From assembly GCA_949063825.1 (NCBI GenBank), contig CARSRA010000001.1, positions 1-47,002 on the forward strand: 47,002 nt of DNA. Direction: 5' to 3'. Every line of letters starts with the position of its first letter. Within the stretch, counting starts at the first letter, position 1. Position numbers and translations under genes: made by a program. Below, one piece after another: positions 8,764 through 17,157 of this stretch. The notes under the pieces were generated by a model. The model saw only the letters and a list, made by a program, of their open reading frames with translations, did not search any database and was not told the origin of the DNA. Origin of the DNA: an uncultured Candidatus Saccharibacteria bacterium. GTDB taxonomy: Bacteria; Patescibacteriota; Saccharimonadia; Saccharimonadales; Saccharimonadaceae.

Positions 8764-8797
8764 GATACTCCATCTTTTTTGTGGCATCAAAAGCTTA

Positions 8798-8825
8798 ACC
8801 CGGCGCATTTGCGTCGGGTCTTTGC
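8798..8825 (+). terminator. Hairpin terminator after the 7993 gene
   Basis: ACCCGGCGC and GCGTCGGGT pair (one G-U) around ATTT, followed by CTTT. The T tract is short, so efficiency is uncertain. Confidence 0.55.
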
Positions 8826-8902
8826 AATTCAAAATTTATCTCTAGGCTGGTAAGCTTTAGCTCGCCAGCTCGTTAGGTCACCGGCAGATGATAATATATA
8901 GA

Positions 8903-9421
8903 TTAGCGGGAAAGCTCCCAAAGCGCGATTGCGCTAGCAATTGAAACGTTAAATGATTCTTTTTGTCCGTGCATCGGGATTTCGAGGAAATAATCACATT
9001 TTTGACGAATTTCGGCCGGAATACCAGCGACTTCTTCGCCCAAAATCAGGACTAAGCCATTCTTAGCTAGTGCAGAAATGTCGTTTTTGCGGTCTCCAAG
9101 TAAGATCTGTCGCTTTTTTTCGGAATCGTCCAAATTATTTTCTAGTCCAAAAATCGCTACGCCTTCGAACCTCTTTATCGCGAGCCAATTCGCCAAATCG
9201 TCAGTTGCTGTCTGCGGCACTAGTTTTTCGGCACCAATAGCGGATTTGGCGATTTGATGATTTAGTTTTTCACGGAGATGTGGCAGTAGGTTATTGTCGT
9301 TGTAACGTGGTGTATAGCCTGAATAAACTATCTGATCAATCCCTAGGCCTTCGGCGGTACGCAAAATCGCCCCTACATTGTAAGTCGAACGAATATTATG
9401 TAAAACTAGCGTAATCTGCAT
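8903..9421 (-). CDS. SpoU/TrmH-family RNA 2'-O-methyltransferase
   Basis: 172 residues, a minimal SPOUT domain. Motif 1 is NIRSTYNVGAILRTAEGLG, motif 2 LILGEEVAGIP and motif 3 ESFNVSIASAIALWEL, which form the deep trefoil knot binding SAM. The family methylates ribose 2'-OH in tRNA or rRNA; which RNA cannot be told, and no N-terminal RNA-binding domain is present. A TGTTATAAT box on the minus strand (9428-9433) ends 6 nt before the ATG, so the mRNA is probably leaderless. Its upstream end faces the convergent-region hairpin at 9445-9470. Confidence 0.9.
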   Translation of the reverse strand: MQITLVLHNIRSTYNVGAILRTAEGLGIDQIVYSGYTPRYNDNNLLPHLREKLNHQIAKSAIGAEKLVPQTATDDLANWLAIKRFEGVAIFGLENNLDDSEKKRQILLGDRKNDISALAKNGLVLILGEEVAGIPAEIRQKCDYFLEIPMHGQKESFNVSIASAIALWELSR

Positions 9422-9444
9422 AGAAATATTATAACATATAATAT

Positions 9445-9470
9445 ATCCCCCTTTGCGAACGAAGGGGGAT
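9445..9470 (-). terminator. Hairpin downstream of the 9492 gene
   Basis: ATCCCCCTT pairs with AAGGGGGAT around an 8-nt loop, 22 nt after the minus-strand stop at 9492. It is followed on the minus strand by an AT-rich stretch rather than a clean T tract. Confidence 0.5.
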
Positions 9471-9491
9471 GGTAAATAAATGACTGCTTGG

Positions 9492-10304
9492 CTACGATTT
9501 TATGCTGGCAATGGCGCGCCATAACGTCAGGTTTGCGTCCAGGTCGCCAGCCTCGAGCATCTCCCGCGCGATATCGCGTCTATTTTTCGACAGGGTCTCG
9601 ATTATCGGTGCATAGCTTGCGTCTACCAACAGAATATTCAGCTCGTGGCTCGTCCATATCGCCTCCGACATAACGACCCCGATAGGGGCTGGGAATTGCG
9701 GGTCGAGCCCAAAAAACTGAATGGGGTCAAAATCTTCGCAATCACGACACTTGACACCGTCGCAACCGTGACTTAACTCATGATAGATTTTGTCACGCAA
9801 CTCCCTCTGATCGTTTCGGTATTGTCTGCTCCTTTCGCAGAGCATTTCGTATTGGTGTGATATCTTGGACTTTTGATCTTTCACAAATTCAGGATCAAGC
9901 AGCGTGGGTGTGCCTTGCTTTGCGAACGCCTGAATGCAATCGGATAACTCGGAATACCGGGAGGTCAATTGCTCATATTCGGCCAATTTATCGGCGTGGT
10001 CGCGAAATTTACGGAGTAATATTACCACGAGAGTGGCATGATACCATCGCCCCAGCTCAATGTTTCCTTCATATTTCTTTGCATAATTTAGAAGCATAAT
10101 GTGGCGACGAGCCTTTGCGGTAAGCTCGTCACTCTTCGGCATTGAATCAAGGAGATGATCGATCAGCTCGATCGCAGCCAGAGTACCTTTCTCGCCCTGT
10201 AACCCGCCATAATCAAGGCTGTCAGCTACTACAAATAGCGCATCCAAGAACCGGACTACTGTTGGTTGCTTGTCGTTATTTACTGTTAAAATACTATTTG
10301 TCAT
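9492..10304 (-). CDS. Unknown cytoplasmic protein with Cys/His cluster
   Basis: About 270 residues, not recognised. There is no signal or membrane segment. It looks largely helical, with a cluster HGCDGVKCRDCEDF at about residues 190-205 that could bind a metal. The start at 10304 is fixed by a GGGGGG ribosome site (AAAAGGGGGGTAACAAAATG). A consensus minus-strand promoter (10392-10420) lies about 80 nt upstream, leaving a leader with two possible hairpins (GACAT/ATGTC and GGTGCC/GGCATC). It is monocistronic, sits between a SpoU gene and the structured RNA at 10.5 kb, and is one of several accessory genes with this promoter and ribosome-site style. Confidence 0.7.
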   Translation of the reverse strand: MTNSILTVNNDKQPTVVRFLDALFVVADSLDYGGLQGEKGTLAAIELIDHLLDSMPKSDELTAKARRHIMLLNYAKKYEGNIELGRWYHATLVVILLRKFRDHADKLAEYEQLTSRYSELSDCIQAFAKQGTPTLLDPEFVKDQKSKISHQYEMLCERSRQYRNDQRELRDKIYHELSHGCDGVKCRDCEDFDPIQFFGLDPQFPAPIGVVMSEAIWTSHELNILLVDASYAPIIETLSKNRRDIAREMLEAGDLDANLTLWRAIASIKS

Positions 10305-10391
10305 TTTGTTACCCCCCTTTTTTTTTGATGCCTGGCAAAACGGCACCGACATTAAAGATGTCATTCAATAGTTTTGACACCTCATCCCTTC

Positions 10392-10420
10392 ATTATATCA
10401 CACATTGTCAAAAAAGTCAA
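10392..10420 (-). promoter_or_regulatory. Minus-strand promoter TTGACT-17-TATAAT (copy a)
   Basis: On the minus strand TTGACT (10415-10420) and TATAAT (10392-10397) are 17 nt apart, with spacer TTTTTGACAATGTGTGA. It drives the gene starting at 10304. The spacer is identical to that of copy b near 13 kb. Confidence 0.8.
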
Positions 10421-10535
10421 TATATGTTTGCTAGAATTCGCCACGAAATATAATAATATGATCGAGATGGAATGAGGGCTATGGTGTTTCTGAGATTTTT
10501 TCGGCTTGGTGTATAAAATATGCTATAATAAAAGT

Positions 10536-10648
10536 GCGAAATCAAACAGTTTAATTCAGCCAATTATGGTTATTATGCGGCTATTTACGCAGTTTTCCGT
10601 AATTGGTGAGCTGTTTGGTTTCGCGACTAGTAAATAGTCGCATTTTTT
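10536..10648 (+). ncRNA. Candidate structured RNA with own promoter and terminator
   Basis: A TGCTATAAT box (10524-10529) places the transcript start at about 10536, exactly where a long helix begins. GCGAAATCAAACAG (10536-10549) pairs with CTGTTTGGTTTCGC (10611-10624, one G-U). CCAATTATGG (10560-10569) pairs with CCGTAATTGG (10597-10606, one G-U), and an apical TGCG/CGCA stem sits inside. An intrinsic terminator follows (GCGACTA/TAGTCGC then ATTTTTT, 10623-10648) and shares two bases with the outer helix. It may be a free ~110-nt RNA or an attenuator leader for the gene at 10676, 27 nt on. The -35 is weak. I do not recognise the fold as a known family. Confidence 0.65.
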
Positions 10649-10675
10649 ATGCGTTAGAAATCAAAGGAGGTATGT

Positions 10676-11071
10676 ATGGTTCAATCCGCAAAATCAACGC
10701 TCATTGTTATTAAAAAAGTGACTGGTCGTGCTCCGGGCGGACTAAAAACGTCGGAGTCTATCAAGATCGAATTTTATAATCTGCATAAAGGAGGGATGTA
10801 CTGCGCCGACGTAAAGGTGCAGCTGGAAGCTGGAAAAATGTCTGGAAGTTATGAAGTTTCTGCAAATTTAATTTTTAGAATCAACGAAATAACCGATGAT
10901 AGTATGGAGATCCATGTGATGTGGCCAGTGCACACGAAGAATGGGGGTAACGAGGAGGTACTTGATGTTGTTTCAGATACGTTCACGTTGCAAAAGGGTG
11001 AAATGGTTGATAAGAAAGCTCCAACAACTAGCTTCGACTATTTCGAAAGCTTCATGTTTGAGCTTAGGTGA
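10676..11071 (+). CDS. Unknown small soluble protein, first gene of an accessory pair
   Basis: 131 residues, not recognised. Alternating hydrophobic/charged strands (STLIVIKKVTG, SIKIEFYNLHKGG, YEVSANLIFRINEI, DSMEIHVMWP) suggest a compact beta fold; no signal peptide or membrane segment. It has a very strong AAAGGAGGT ribosome site. It lies directly behind the structured RNA and terminator at 10536-10648, so its transcription may depend on read-through. It ends at or just before the start of the 607-residue protein, so the two form an operon and probably act together. Confidence 0.65.
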   Translation: MVQSAKSTLIVIKKVTGRAPGGLKTSESIKIEFYNLHKGGMYCADVKVQLEAGKMSGSYEVSANLIFRINEITDDSMEIHVMWPVHTKNGGNEEVLDVVSDTFTLQKGEMVDKKAPTTSFDYFESFMFELR

Positions 11072-11079
11072 TATCTCGG

Positions 11080-12903
11080 ATGGAAGATTTTGGGAACAGC
11101 GAGCGGACCCCAATGAGCGAAGCTTCTGACTGGGAATCCCTAAAGGAAGTAGCTTTTGCTGGTGATTTGTCGGAAAATAAGGTAGAGAACAATTCGCTGG
11201 CCAAGAATTTAAAGCAGAAAATCGAGCGTGCAAGGCGCGGGGAGAACGTAGTTTTAACTTTGGAAGACGTGTCCGGTGAGTTGCAACATAGCGGCGAACC
11301 TATTGCCGGTATCGAGGATCTAATCGCTGTACACAAGACAAATTATATGCCGCACGGCAGGATCGCAACTGCAAAAGAATGCGGAGAGTCGGTTCAAGCT
11401 ACTGAAGAGCTTGAACTAGCTAACGGTGAGAAGCGGGAGCTAAATTTCGAGTATTATCAAACCAGAAATACGGTCCACTTCTGCCTAAACAGTCAAGTCG
11501 AGAGTCATGCCTATGGTAATTGGGATGATGCTAAATATGCTGTTTACGTACCGCTTGCCACAAATAAAGCGCCTTTTGTTGCTGGAACAGAGTGTGATAT
11601 TTTTACTGAAGGCGGCGTTACGCTCGGTTCTGATGCGACAATTTTATGCCCAGCTAGCGAGATTGATGACGTTCGGGTGCAGAATCCCGGTGTTTGCGTT
11701 ATTGGCTATGATCATTCAGAAGAGAGTGACCCTACTGCTTTGCCATTTGCGAACCATGTCGTAGAGGCTCTTGGCTATAAATATCAAGAGCCGACCATTC
11801 AGAGTCGTTTTTGGAATGGCGGGCAGGCAAATCTTGATCAAGGAAGTCTTGATTTCGATGATTTGAATAATCATGAAAAAGCTATGGCGATCTTCGAACG
11901 GGAGGGGTGGAAATATTGTCAACACAATGGCTCTGAATGGTCGCGGAAAGAAAATCGAGAGTGCTTCATGGTGAAACTTGAACAAGCCATGCAGCAGCTT
12001 AGAGTACCTAACTTGGCTGGGGATTGGAATCAAGAAAAAGTTATTCAAGATTATTTGGCTGGGCTATTTAATTCTGGTAATATTTTTGATGGTTATAGTT
12101 TCATTGGGGATATTGTGCAAGATCAGAAGCATTGGGATAATTTTCAGACGGAAATTGCATCAAAAATTGGCGTTATGCCTTATGCTGGGAAAGAGAAGCC
12201 TAATCACTGGGAATACAAAGAAATTGGCGGAGCTTATGCTCGGGCTTTACGCAATTTTGTGACGACCGAGCAATATCAAAATGGTAAAACTGATTTCAAA
12301 GGACTGACAGAGTGGTTTGTCCAAGTAGATTGTAAGAATCATGAGAATTGGGATAATTTTCTTCAGAAAAATGAACTTACCGAGGAGCAAATTGCACGGT
12401 TTGAAAAGATGAGACAAATGCCATTCGAAGGAATGAGTGACGATGATCTCGAGTTCGGAGAAAAGATGCTCAATCTTAAGCTAGAATATTTCAATAGAAC
12501 TAATCCTCCGCTCCCAAAGCGCGCTTATCTTTTTCGTTATCATTCATATAATGACGTTTATAATGGGGAAAATCAGCACCCGAGTGATATATCGCCCGCT
12601 TGTAAAAAAAGTTATGCCATTAAGCTAAATGACAGTCAAATAGCGCAATTGTTTGGCATAGATGAAAAGGAATGGAAAGTTCTGGACGACAGGGATAATC
12701 TCGAAAGCGGTGAAGATTATGACCGGGCCGAAAAGAGAGTGTCTGAGCTATGTCCGAGCATCCTAGTATCTTATGGTCTTCATTCAAATTCGTGGAGTCA
12801 CGTAGAGGATGATGATCTTAAAGAATGTCAAACCCTCGACGAGCTCTACTCTTCCATTAATGAATCTGCGCAAGCGATCATCGACGAATACCGAATCAGC
12901 TGA
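11080..12903 (+). CDS. Large unknown protein, second gene of the accessory pair
   Basis: About 607 residues, not recognised. No signal peptide or membrane segment; acidic and tryptophan-rich (FEREGWKYCQHNGSEW, KHWDNFQTEI, NHENWDNFL). The N-terminal 60 residues are charged and Ser/Glu-rich. A segment at about 85-110 (IAVHKTNYMPHGRIATAKE) and a block at about 145-225 look folded, and a helical C-terminal half follows. The ATG at 11080 has AGGTGA at a good distance; a GTG at 11068 overlapping the upstream stop would add four residues. The translational coupling to the 131-residue protein is clear either way. A secreted effector or host-interaction protein would fit the size and novelty, but nothing here demonstrates it. 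Confidence 0.65.
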   Translation: MEDFGNSERTPMSEASDWESLKEVAFAGDLSENKVENNSLAKNLKQKIERARRGENVVLTLEDVSGELQHSGEPIAGIEDLIAVHKTNYMPHGRIATAKECGESVQATEELELANGEKRELNFEYYQTRNTVHFCLNSQVESHAYGNWDDAKYAVYVPLATNKAPFVAGTECDIFTEGGVTLGSDATILCPASEIDDVRVQNPGVCVIGYDHSEESDPTALPFANHVVEALGYKYQEPTIQSRFWNGGQANLDQGSLDFDDLNNHEKAMAIFEREGWKYCQHNGSEWSRKENRECFMVKLEQAMQQLRVPNLAGDWNQEKVIQDYLAGLFNSGNIFDGYSFIGDIVQDQKHWDNFQTEIASKIGVMPYAGKEKPNHWEYKEIGGAYARALRNFVTTEQYQNGKTDFKGLTEWFVQVDCKNHENWDNFLQKNELTEEQIARFEKMRQMPFEGMSDDDLEFGEKMLNLKLEYFNRTNPPLPKRAYLFRYHSYNDVYNGENQHPSDISPACKKSYAIKLNDSQIAQLFGIDEKEWKVLDDRDNLESGEDYDRAEKRVSELCPSILVSYGLHSNSWSHVEDDDLKECQTLDELYSSINESAQAIIDEYRIS

Positions 12904-12983
12904 GTACTAATAACGTGAAAAATAGTTCAGCGGGATTAGTAGCGGTTTAGTCGCTTTAGATTTTGTCGTAAGCTTATCTTTTC

Positions 12984-13025
12984 ATTATATCACACATTGT
13001 CAAAAAAGTCGATATAAAGTATAAT
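12984..13025. promoter_or_regulatory. Overlapping opposed promoters upstream of leuS (copy b)
   Basis: Plus strand: TTGTCA (12997-13002), 17-nt spacer, TATAAT (13020-13025), ending 7 nt before the leuS ATG (leaderless). Minus strand: TCGACT (13007-13012), 17-nt spacer, TATAAT (12984-12989) with the GTGTGA extension, pointing into the 3' end of the 607-residue gene. No minus-strand gene starts there. Confidence 0.7.
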
Positions 13026-13032
13026 TATCTCT

Positions 13033-15558
13033 ATGGATAGATATGACCCGCTGAAAATCGAACAAAAATGGCAAAAAATTTGGGATGAGACCGAGGCCTT
13101 TAAAGCTGGTCCAATTGATGAACAAAGACCAAAGATGTATCTTGCAGAGATGTTTCCATACCCTTCGGGAGCAGGTCTACATGTTGGCCATGTGCGTAAT
13201 TTTACGATCGTCGATGTGTTGGCGCGGTTTTATCGGCAGCAAGAGATGAATGTTTTGCGTCCTTTTGGCTACGATACGTTTGGTTTGCCGGCCGAGAATT
13301 ATGCCATTAAAACTGGAATTTCTCCACAGGAAGCCACCGAGACCAATATCGCAGCTTTCCGTAACCAAGCCAAGAAACTTGGCTATGCGATTGACTGGGG
13401 ACGAGAAATCAATACTAGTGATCCAGAATATTATAAGTGGACTCAGTGGTGTTTTTTGCAACTTTATAAAGCTGGTTTAGCTTATCAAAAAGAGTCATAC
13501 CAGTGGTGGTGTCCAGTTGACAAGACAGTGCTGGCAAATGAGCAAGTCGAAAATGGCAAATGTTGGCGCTGTGGACACGAAGTTGAAAAGAAAAAGATGA
13601 AACAGTGGTTTTTCAAGATCACGGATTATGCTGATGAATTACTTGAGGGGATTGATGCTCTAGAATGGCCGGAAAAGATCAAAACTATGCAGAAAAATTG
13701 GATTGGCCGTAGTGAGGGGGCGGAGATTGACTTTGCAGTCTCGGGTTATCATGGTGGAGACGAAGACTCGTCTGCGAAACATCTAGCGACAACGGGAGCG
13801 TCTTTGACGACGAGCCCCACGACGGTGGGCGAGAGGAAGTCAAGTTTCGAGGAGGAGTCCGTCGTCTCCACCGGAATGATCCGTGTTTTTACGACTCGTC
13901 CGGATACGATCTTTGGCGTGACTTTTCTGGTTCTTGCTCCTGAGCATCCACTCGTTAAATTACTGGTTAACTCCGATACTAAAGAAAAAGTTGAGCAATA
14001 TTGCCGTGATGCACTAAAAAAATCCGAGATTGAACGGCAAGAAAATAAAGAAAAAACCGGTATTTTCACCGGTAGCTATGCGATAAATCCTGCCACTGGT
14101 GAAAAAATCCCAATTTGGGTGGCGGATTATGTCTTAATGGGTTATGGTACAGGGGCGATTATGGCGGTACCGGCGCATGATGAGCGTGATTTTGAATTTG
14201 CCGAAAAATTTGATCTGCCAGTCAAAGAAGTGATCGAAAAACCCGAGAACAGTGATGATAGTGGTCGTTGTTATCATGGCGAAGGCGAGCTAGTGAATTC
14301 AGCGCAATTTAATGGTGCACGAAGTGAGGATGCGCGCGAACAAGTTGTGGCATGGCTGGAAGGCCAGGGGCTCGGACACCAAAAGGTCACTTATCGGATG
14401 CGCGATTGGCTGATTTCGCGTCAACGTTATTGGGGCTGTCCGATTCCGATTGCTTATGATAAAGATGGGGAGGCTCATCCGATTCCTGAGGATCAACTCC
14501 CGGTCATGCATCCGGAAGTAAAGGATTATCAACCGGACGATTCGGGACGTTCGCCGCTCGCAAAGGCTGAAGATTGGCTAAAGGTTACTTTGAAAGACGA
14601 AAACGGCAATGATATCGAATGCATTCGTGAGACTGATACCCTAGACGGCTATGCCTGTTCGAGCTGGTATCTATGGCGTTATGTTAGTCCGCATGACAAG
14701 GAGGCAGCTTGGGATCCACAGGCGGTCCAATACTGGGCTCCGACCGATATTTATTGCGGTGGCGATCATGCCGTGGCACATCTGCTCTATGTGCGATTTT
14801 GGTGTAAGTTTTTTGCCGATCAGGGTTATTTGCCTTTTCGTGAGCCGGTGAAAAAACTACTTTACAACGGCTATATCAACGCGCCCGATGGTAAGAAGAT
14901 GAGCAAGAGCAAAGGGAATGTGATCGATCCTCTGGAGGTGATCGAGAGTGGTTACGGTGCGGATACGCTCAGAACATACGAGATGTTTATCGGTCCGTAT
15001 GATCAGGATGCCGCTTGGGATACGAAAGCGATTGGCGGCGTCTATCGTTTCCTGAACCGTTGCTGGACGCTCTGTTTCGCGCATGAAGTGCGTGATGATA
15101 ATGAGAGCGGTCTTACGGTTCGGCATAAGACTATCAAAAAAGTGACGACTGATCTCCATCGACAGAGTTTCAATACCGCAGTAGCTGCATTAATGGAATA
15201 CGTGAACGAACTATATAAGATGCCTCTGATTAGTGTTGATGACATAGTGACTCTCGCGAAGCTCCTGAAACCTTTTGCGCCACATCTTGCTAGTGAAATG
15301 CTTGAGCATCTAGGTGTAGATGATGTTTGGCCGACATGGGACGAGAAATATCTCGTATCGGACGAGCTTGAGATCGTAGTGCAGGTGAACGGTAAATTAC
15401 GCGCGAGACTCAAAGTGTCTGTGGACGATGCTAATGATGCCGAAAAGTTACGGAAGTTGGCTCTCGAGGATGGGAACGTCCAAAAATTCGTGGCTGATCG
15501 GGAAATTCGCAAGATAATCATTCCAAAGGGTTCGAAGCTGATTAATATCGTAGTGTAG
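13033..15558 (+). CDS. leuS: Leucyl-tRNA synthetase with in-frame palindromic insertion
   Basis: 841 residues, class I synthetase that charges tRNA-Leu. Signatures: HVGH at 50-53 (HIGH motif, PYPSGAGLHVGHVRN), the zinc-knuckle-like CPVD...CWRCG, the editing-domain motif TTRPDT, DWLISRQRYWGCPIP, KMSKS at 622-626, and a C-terminal anticodon/LeuRS domain ending NGKLRARL. Between AEIDFAVSGY and IRVFTTRPDT, where other LeuRS have a few residues at the start of the CP1 editing domain, there are about 43 extra Ser/Thr/Glu-rich residues. They are encoded by a palindromic segment at 13754-13873. The frame is intact. The mRNA is probably leaderless. Confidence 0.97.
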   Translation: MDRYDPLKIEQKWQKIWDETEAFKAGPIDEQRPKMYLAEMFPYPSGAGLHVGHVRNFTIVDVLARFYRQQEMNVLRPFGYDTFGLPAENYAIKTGISPQEATETNIAAFRNQAKKLGYAIDWGREINTSDPEYYKWTQWCFLQLYKAGLAYQKESYQWWCPVDKTVLANEQVENGKCWRCGHEVEKKKMKQWFFKITDYADELLEGIDALEWPEKIKTMQKNWIGRSEGAEIDFAVSGYHGGDEDSSAKHLATTGASLTTSPTTVGERKSSFEEESVVSTGMIRVFTTRPDTIFGVTFLVLAPEHPLVKLLVNSDTKEKVEQYCRDALKKSEIERQENKEKTGIFTGSYAINPATGEKIPIWVADYVLMGYGTGAIMAVPAHDERDFEFAEKFDLPVKEVIEKPENSDDSGRCYHGEGELVNSAQFNGARSEDAREQVVAWLEGQGLGHQKVTYRMRDWLISRQRYWGCPIPIAYDKDGEAHPIPEDQLPVMHPEVKDYQPDDSGRSPLAKAEDWLKVTLKDENGNDIECIRETDTLDGYACSSWYLWRYVSPHDKEAAWDPQAVQYWAPTDIYCGGDHAVAHLLYVRFWCKFFADQGYLPFREPVKKLLYNGYINAPDGKKMSKSKGNVIDPLEVIESGYGADTLRTYEMFIGPYDQDAAWDTKAIGGVYRFLNRCWTLCFAHEVRDDNESGLTVRHKTIKKVTTDLHRQSFNTAVAALMEYVNELYKMPLISVDDIVTLAKLLKPFAPHLASEMLEHLGVDDVWPTWDEKYLVSDELEIVVQVNGKLRARLKVSVDDANDAEKLRKLALEDGNVQKFVADREIRKIIIPKGSKLINIVV
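13754..13873. repeat. Palindromic insertion element inside leuS
   Basis: The outer arms are imperfect inverted repeats of about 30 nt: GGTGGAGACGA plus AGACTCGTC..CGAAAC (13754-13780) against the reverse complement of 13845-13872 (GGTGGAGACGA plus CGGACTCCTC..CGAAAC). A second internal hairpin CCCAC-GACG-GTGGG lies at about 13816-13829. The unit is close to 120 nt, 40 codons, in frame. It resembles in concept the Rickettsia palindromic elements inserted into coding genes, but not in sequence as far as I can judge. Confidence 0.7.
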
Positions 15559-15591
15559 TTTTAGCTATCGAAAGATAAACCGTATCTTTCT

Positions 15592-15620
15592 ATTATATCA
15601 CAGATTGTATAAAAAATCAA
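15592..15620 (-). promoter_or_regulatory. Minus-strand promoter-like site without a gene (copy c)
   Basis: On the minus strand TTGATT (15615-15620), 17-nt spacer with ACAATCTGTGA, TATAAT (15592-15597). Initiation would be antisense to the 3' end of leuS; the first bases can form a GAAAGAT/ATCTTTC hairpin (15570-15590). No ORF of note follows. It lies between leuS and the gene at 15643. Confidence 0.55.
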
Positions 15621-15642
15621 TAGAGGGCACAATGGAGGTAGT

Positions 15643-17094
15643 ATGGAAAAGTTCCCACACGAAATAGATCAGGGATCAGAGGTAGAAGTTGCGAACTCGG
15701 CTACCGAGTCTCTCCTAGACCCAGGAGAGACTGAGGGGTTATTATCTGATCCTGAGATAGATGATGCAATTATGACTAGAGCCCAGCACCGAGAGTTGGG
15801 GGATAAAATCCTAAATCTGCAAGATAATGAAGGCTGGAAGCGCCAAAGCACGTTCGTTGAGGCGCAAAATGAACCGGATTATAACACCGAAGTGACTGCC
15901 GAGCAATTATTAGAGCATCCTGAGCGGCGTTTCGACGTGAACCCGGATCGTTTCCCGATTTTACGCGATCAGGCGATTGATAACCAGCGCGTCAATATCA
16001 ACGAAACTCTGGGCCTGCTAGTTCAAGATACTGCCGACACGATTGCCAGGATTACTGGCGAGACTGATCCCCCAACACGGCGATCAGATGCGGTGATTTA
16101 TCTAGACAAGTCGGCTCGCCCAGTGAGCTGGCTAGTTAATGAACTTTGGGAAGATTTTACACAGGAACCGCGTCCTGATATAGAGGAATTCATGGGGATC
16201 GATCGAGTTAACTGGTTTCGTGCGGCTGGGCTCGATGTGGATGGTAATGGCAATTTGAATGAGGATTACGGCACGAGTCGCAAAAATCGGCGTGCAACCT
16301 ATAAAGACTTCAAACAAGCTGTCGAAAATCACCCAATCCCACGTAGTGATATTGCTCGGGCGCGATTACTCTTGATTCCGGACGGTTTGCGGAAGCTGCG
16401 TGATTCAATGACTGAAACTGAGCAGACTGAATTTGATAGCTATAATCCGTTAGCCTTCGAGTCAACTAAACAGGATGATAGTTTTAGCGCCCCAAAGCTA
16501 CCGGATTGGCTTGTTGAAAAGATTTTTGCTTTGCCGACTGGTCTTGAAGGTAAAAAGGTGACGATTGTTGATGAGGTGCAGAGTTCTGGTGCAACCTTGG
16601 AAATTGCGCGCGATATTGTATCTAAAGCTATAAATGATCCAAAAACGGAAATTATAATGCATACCTTTTGGCGTGCTGATACTAGGCAGACTAGTGATGG
16701 GGAGGCTCAAATGCTCTCGACGCCAGTTTGGTATGATCATGATGTTAATCCGGAATTAGGCAAGGGGATTGGCGATGTTGATTTTGGCCGGGCTCGTGAA
16801 GAGTTTGCAAATCATCCTGATCTTGAGAACTTACGTGCGCTATACATTGCGCCGTTTAGGGGTCGCAAGCTTGATTTAGCAGGAGCGGAAGGCGAAAGCT
16901 CAGTTGAATTGATGCAGGAATTTCAGCGTCTAGCTCAGATTTATCGAGAGGGGCGTGTTTTGATGACGCATCCTAAATATTACGATGAGGAAAAATGGAT
17001 CGAGTACCATGAAGATTTAGGGGTAGAATTCGTGCCTGATCTGAAACGCAAAAATTCCTATGTTGCAATTGGAGATAGTTTTAAAAATCAATAG
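15643..17094 (+). CDS. Phosphoribosyltransferase-fold protein, accessory
   Basis: 483 residues. Residues about 303-318 read KKVTIVDEVQSSGAT, the PRPP-binding loop of type I phosphoribosyltransferases; an upstream conserved-looking strand AVIYLDKSARPVSWLV (150-165) also fits that fold. The first 150 residues are acidic and of unknown fold. The region between the two PRTase segments (about 170-290) is longer than in metabolic PRTases, and the C-terminal 120 residues (after WYDHDVNPELGKGIGD) are unassigned. Ribosome site GGAGGT. The substrate is not readable, and no purine or pyrimidine genes lie nearby, so a regulatory or competence-like role is as likely as salvage. It is followed by a convergent small gene with a shared-region terminator. 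Confidence 0.7.
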   Translation: MEKFPHEIDQGSEVEVANSATESLLDPGETEGLLSDPEIDDAIMTRAQHRELGDKILNLQDNEGWKRQSTFVEAQNEPDYNTEVTAEQLLEHPERRFDVNPDRFPILRDQAIDNQRVNINETLGLLVQDTADTIARITGETDPPTRRSDAVIYLDKSARPVSWLVNELWEDFTQEPRPDIEEFMGIDRVNWFRAAGLDVDGNGNLNEDYGTSRKNRRATYKDFKQAVENHPIPRSDIARARLLLIPDGLRKLRDSMTETEQTEFDSYNPLAFESTKQDDSFSAPKLPDWLVEKIFALPTGLEGKKVTIVDEVQSSGATLEIARDIVSKAINDPKTEIIMHTFWRADTRQTSDGEAQMLSTPVWYDHDVNPELGKGIGDVDFGRAREEFANHPDLENLRALYIAPFRGRKLDLAGAEGESSVELMQEFQRLAQIYREGRVLMTHPKYYDEEKWIEYHEDLGVEFVPDLKRKNSYVAIGDSFKNQ

Positions 17095-17129
17095 CTTTAA
17101 GAAAAGCTAAAAAGTTTGGAAAGTAAAAT

Positions 17130-17157
17130 CCCCCGAAGCAGAATTAATCTTCGGGGG
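17130..17157 (-). terminator. Intrinsic terminator for the 17144 gene
   Basis: CCCCCGAAG and CTTCGGGGG pair perfectly around 10 nt; on the minus strand the stem is followed by ATTTTAC. The stop codon of the minus-strand gene lies inside the loop. The hairpin may also halt plus-strand transcription from the 15643 gene. Confidence 0.8.
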
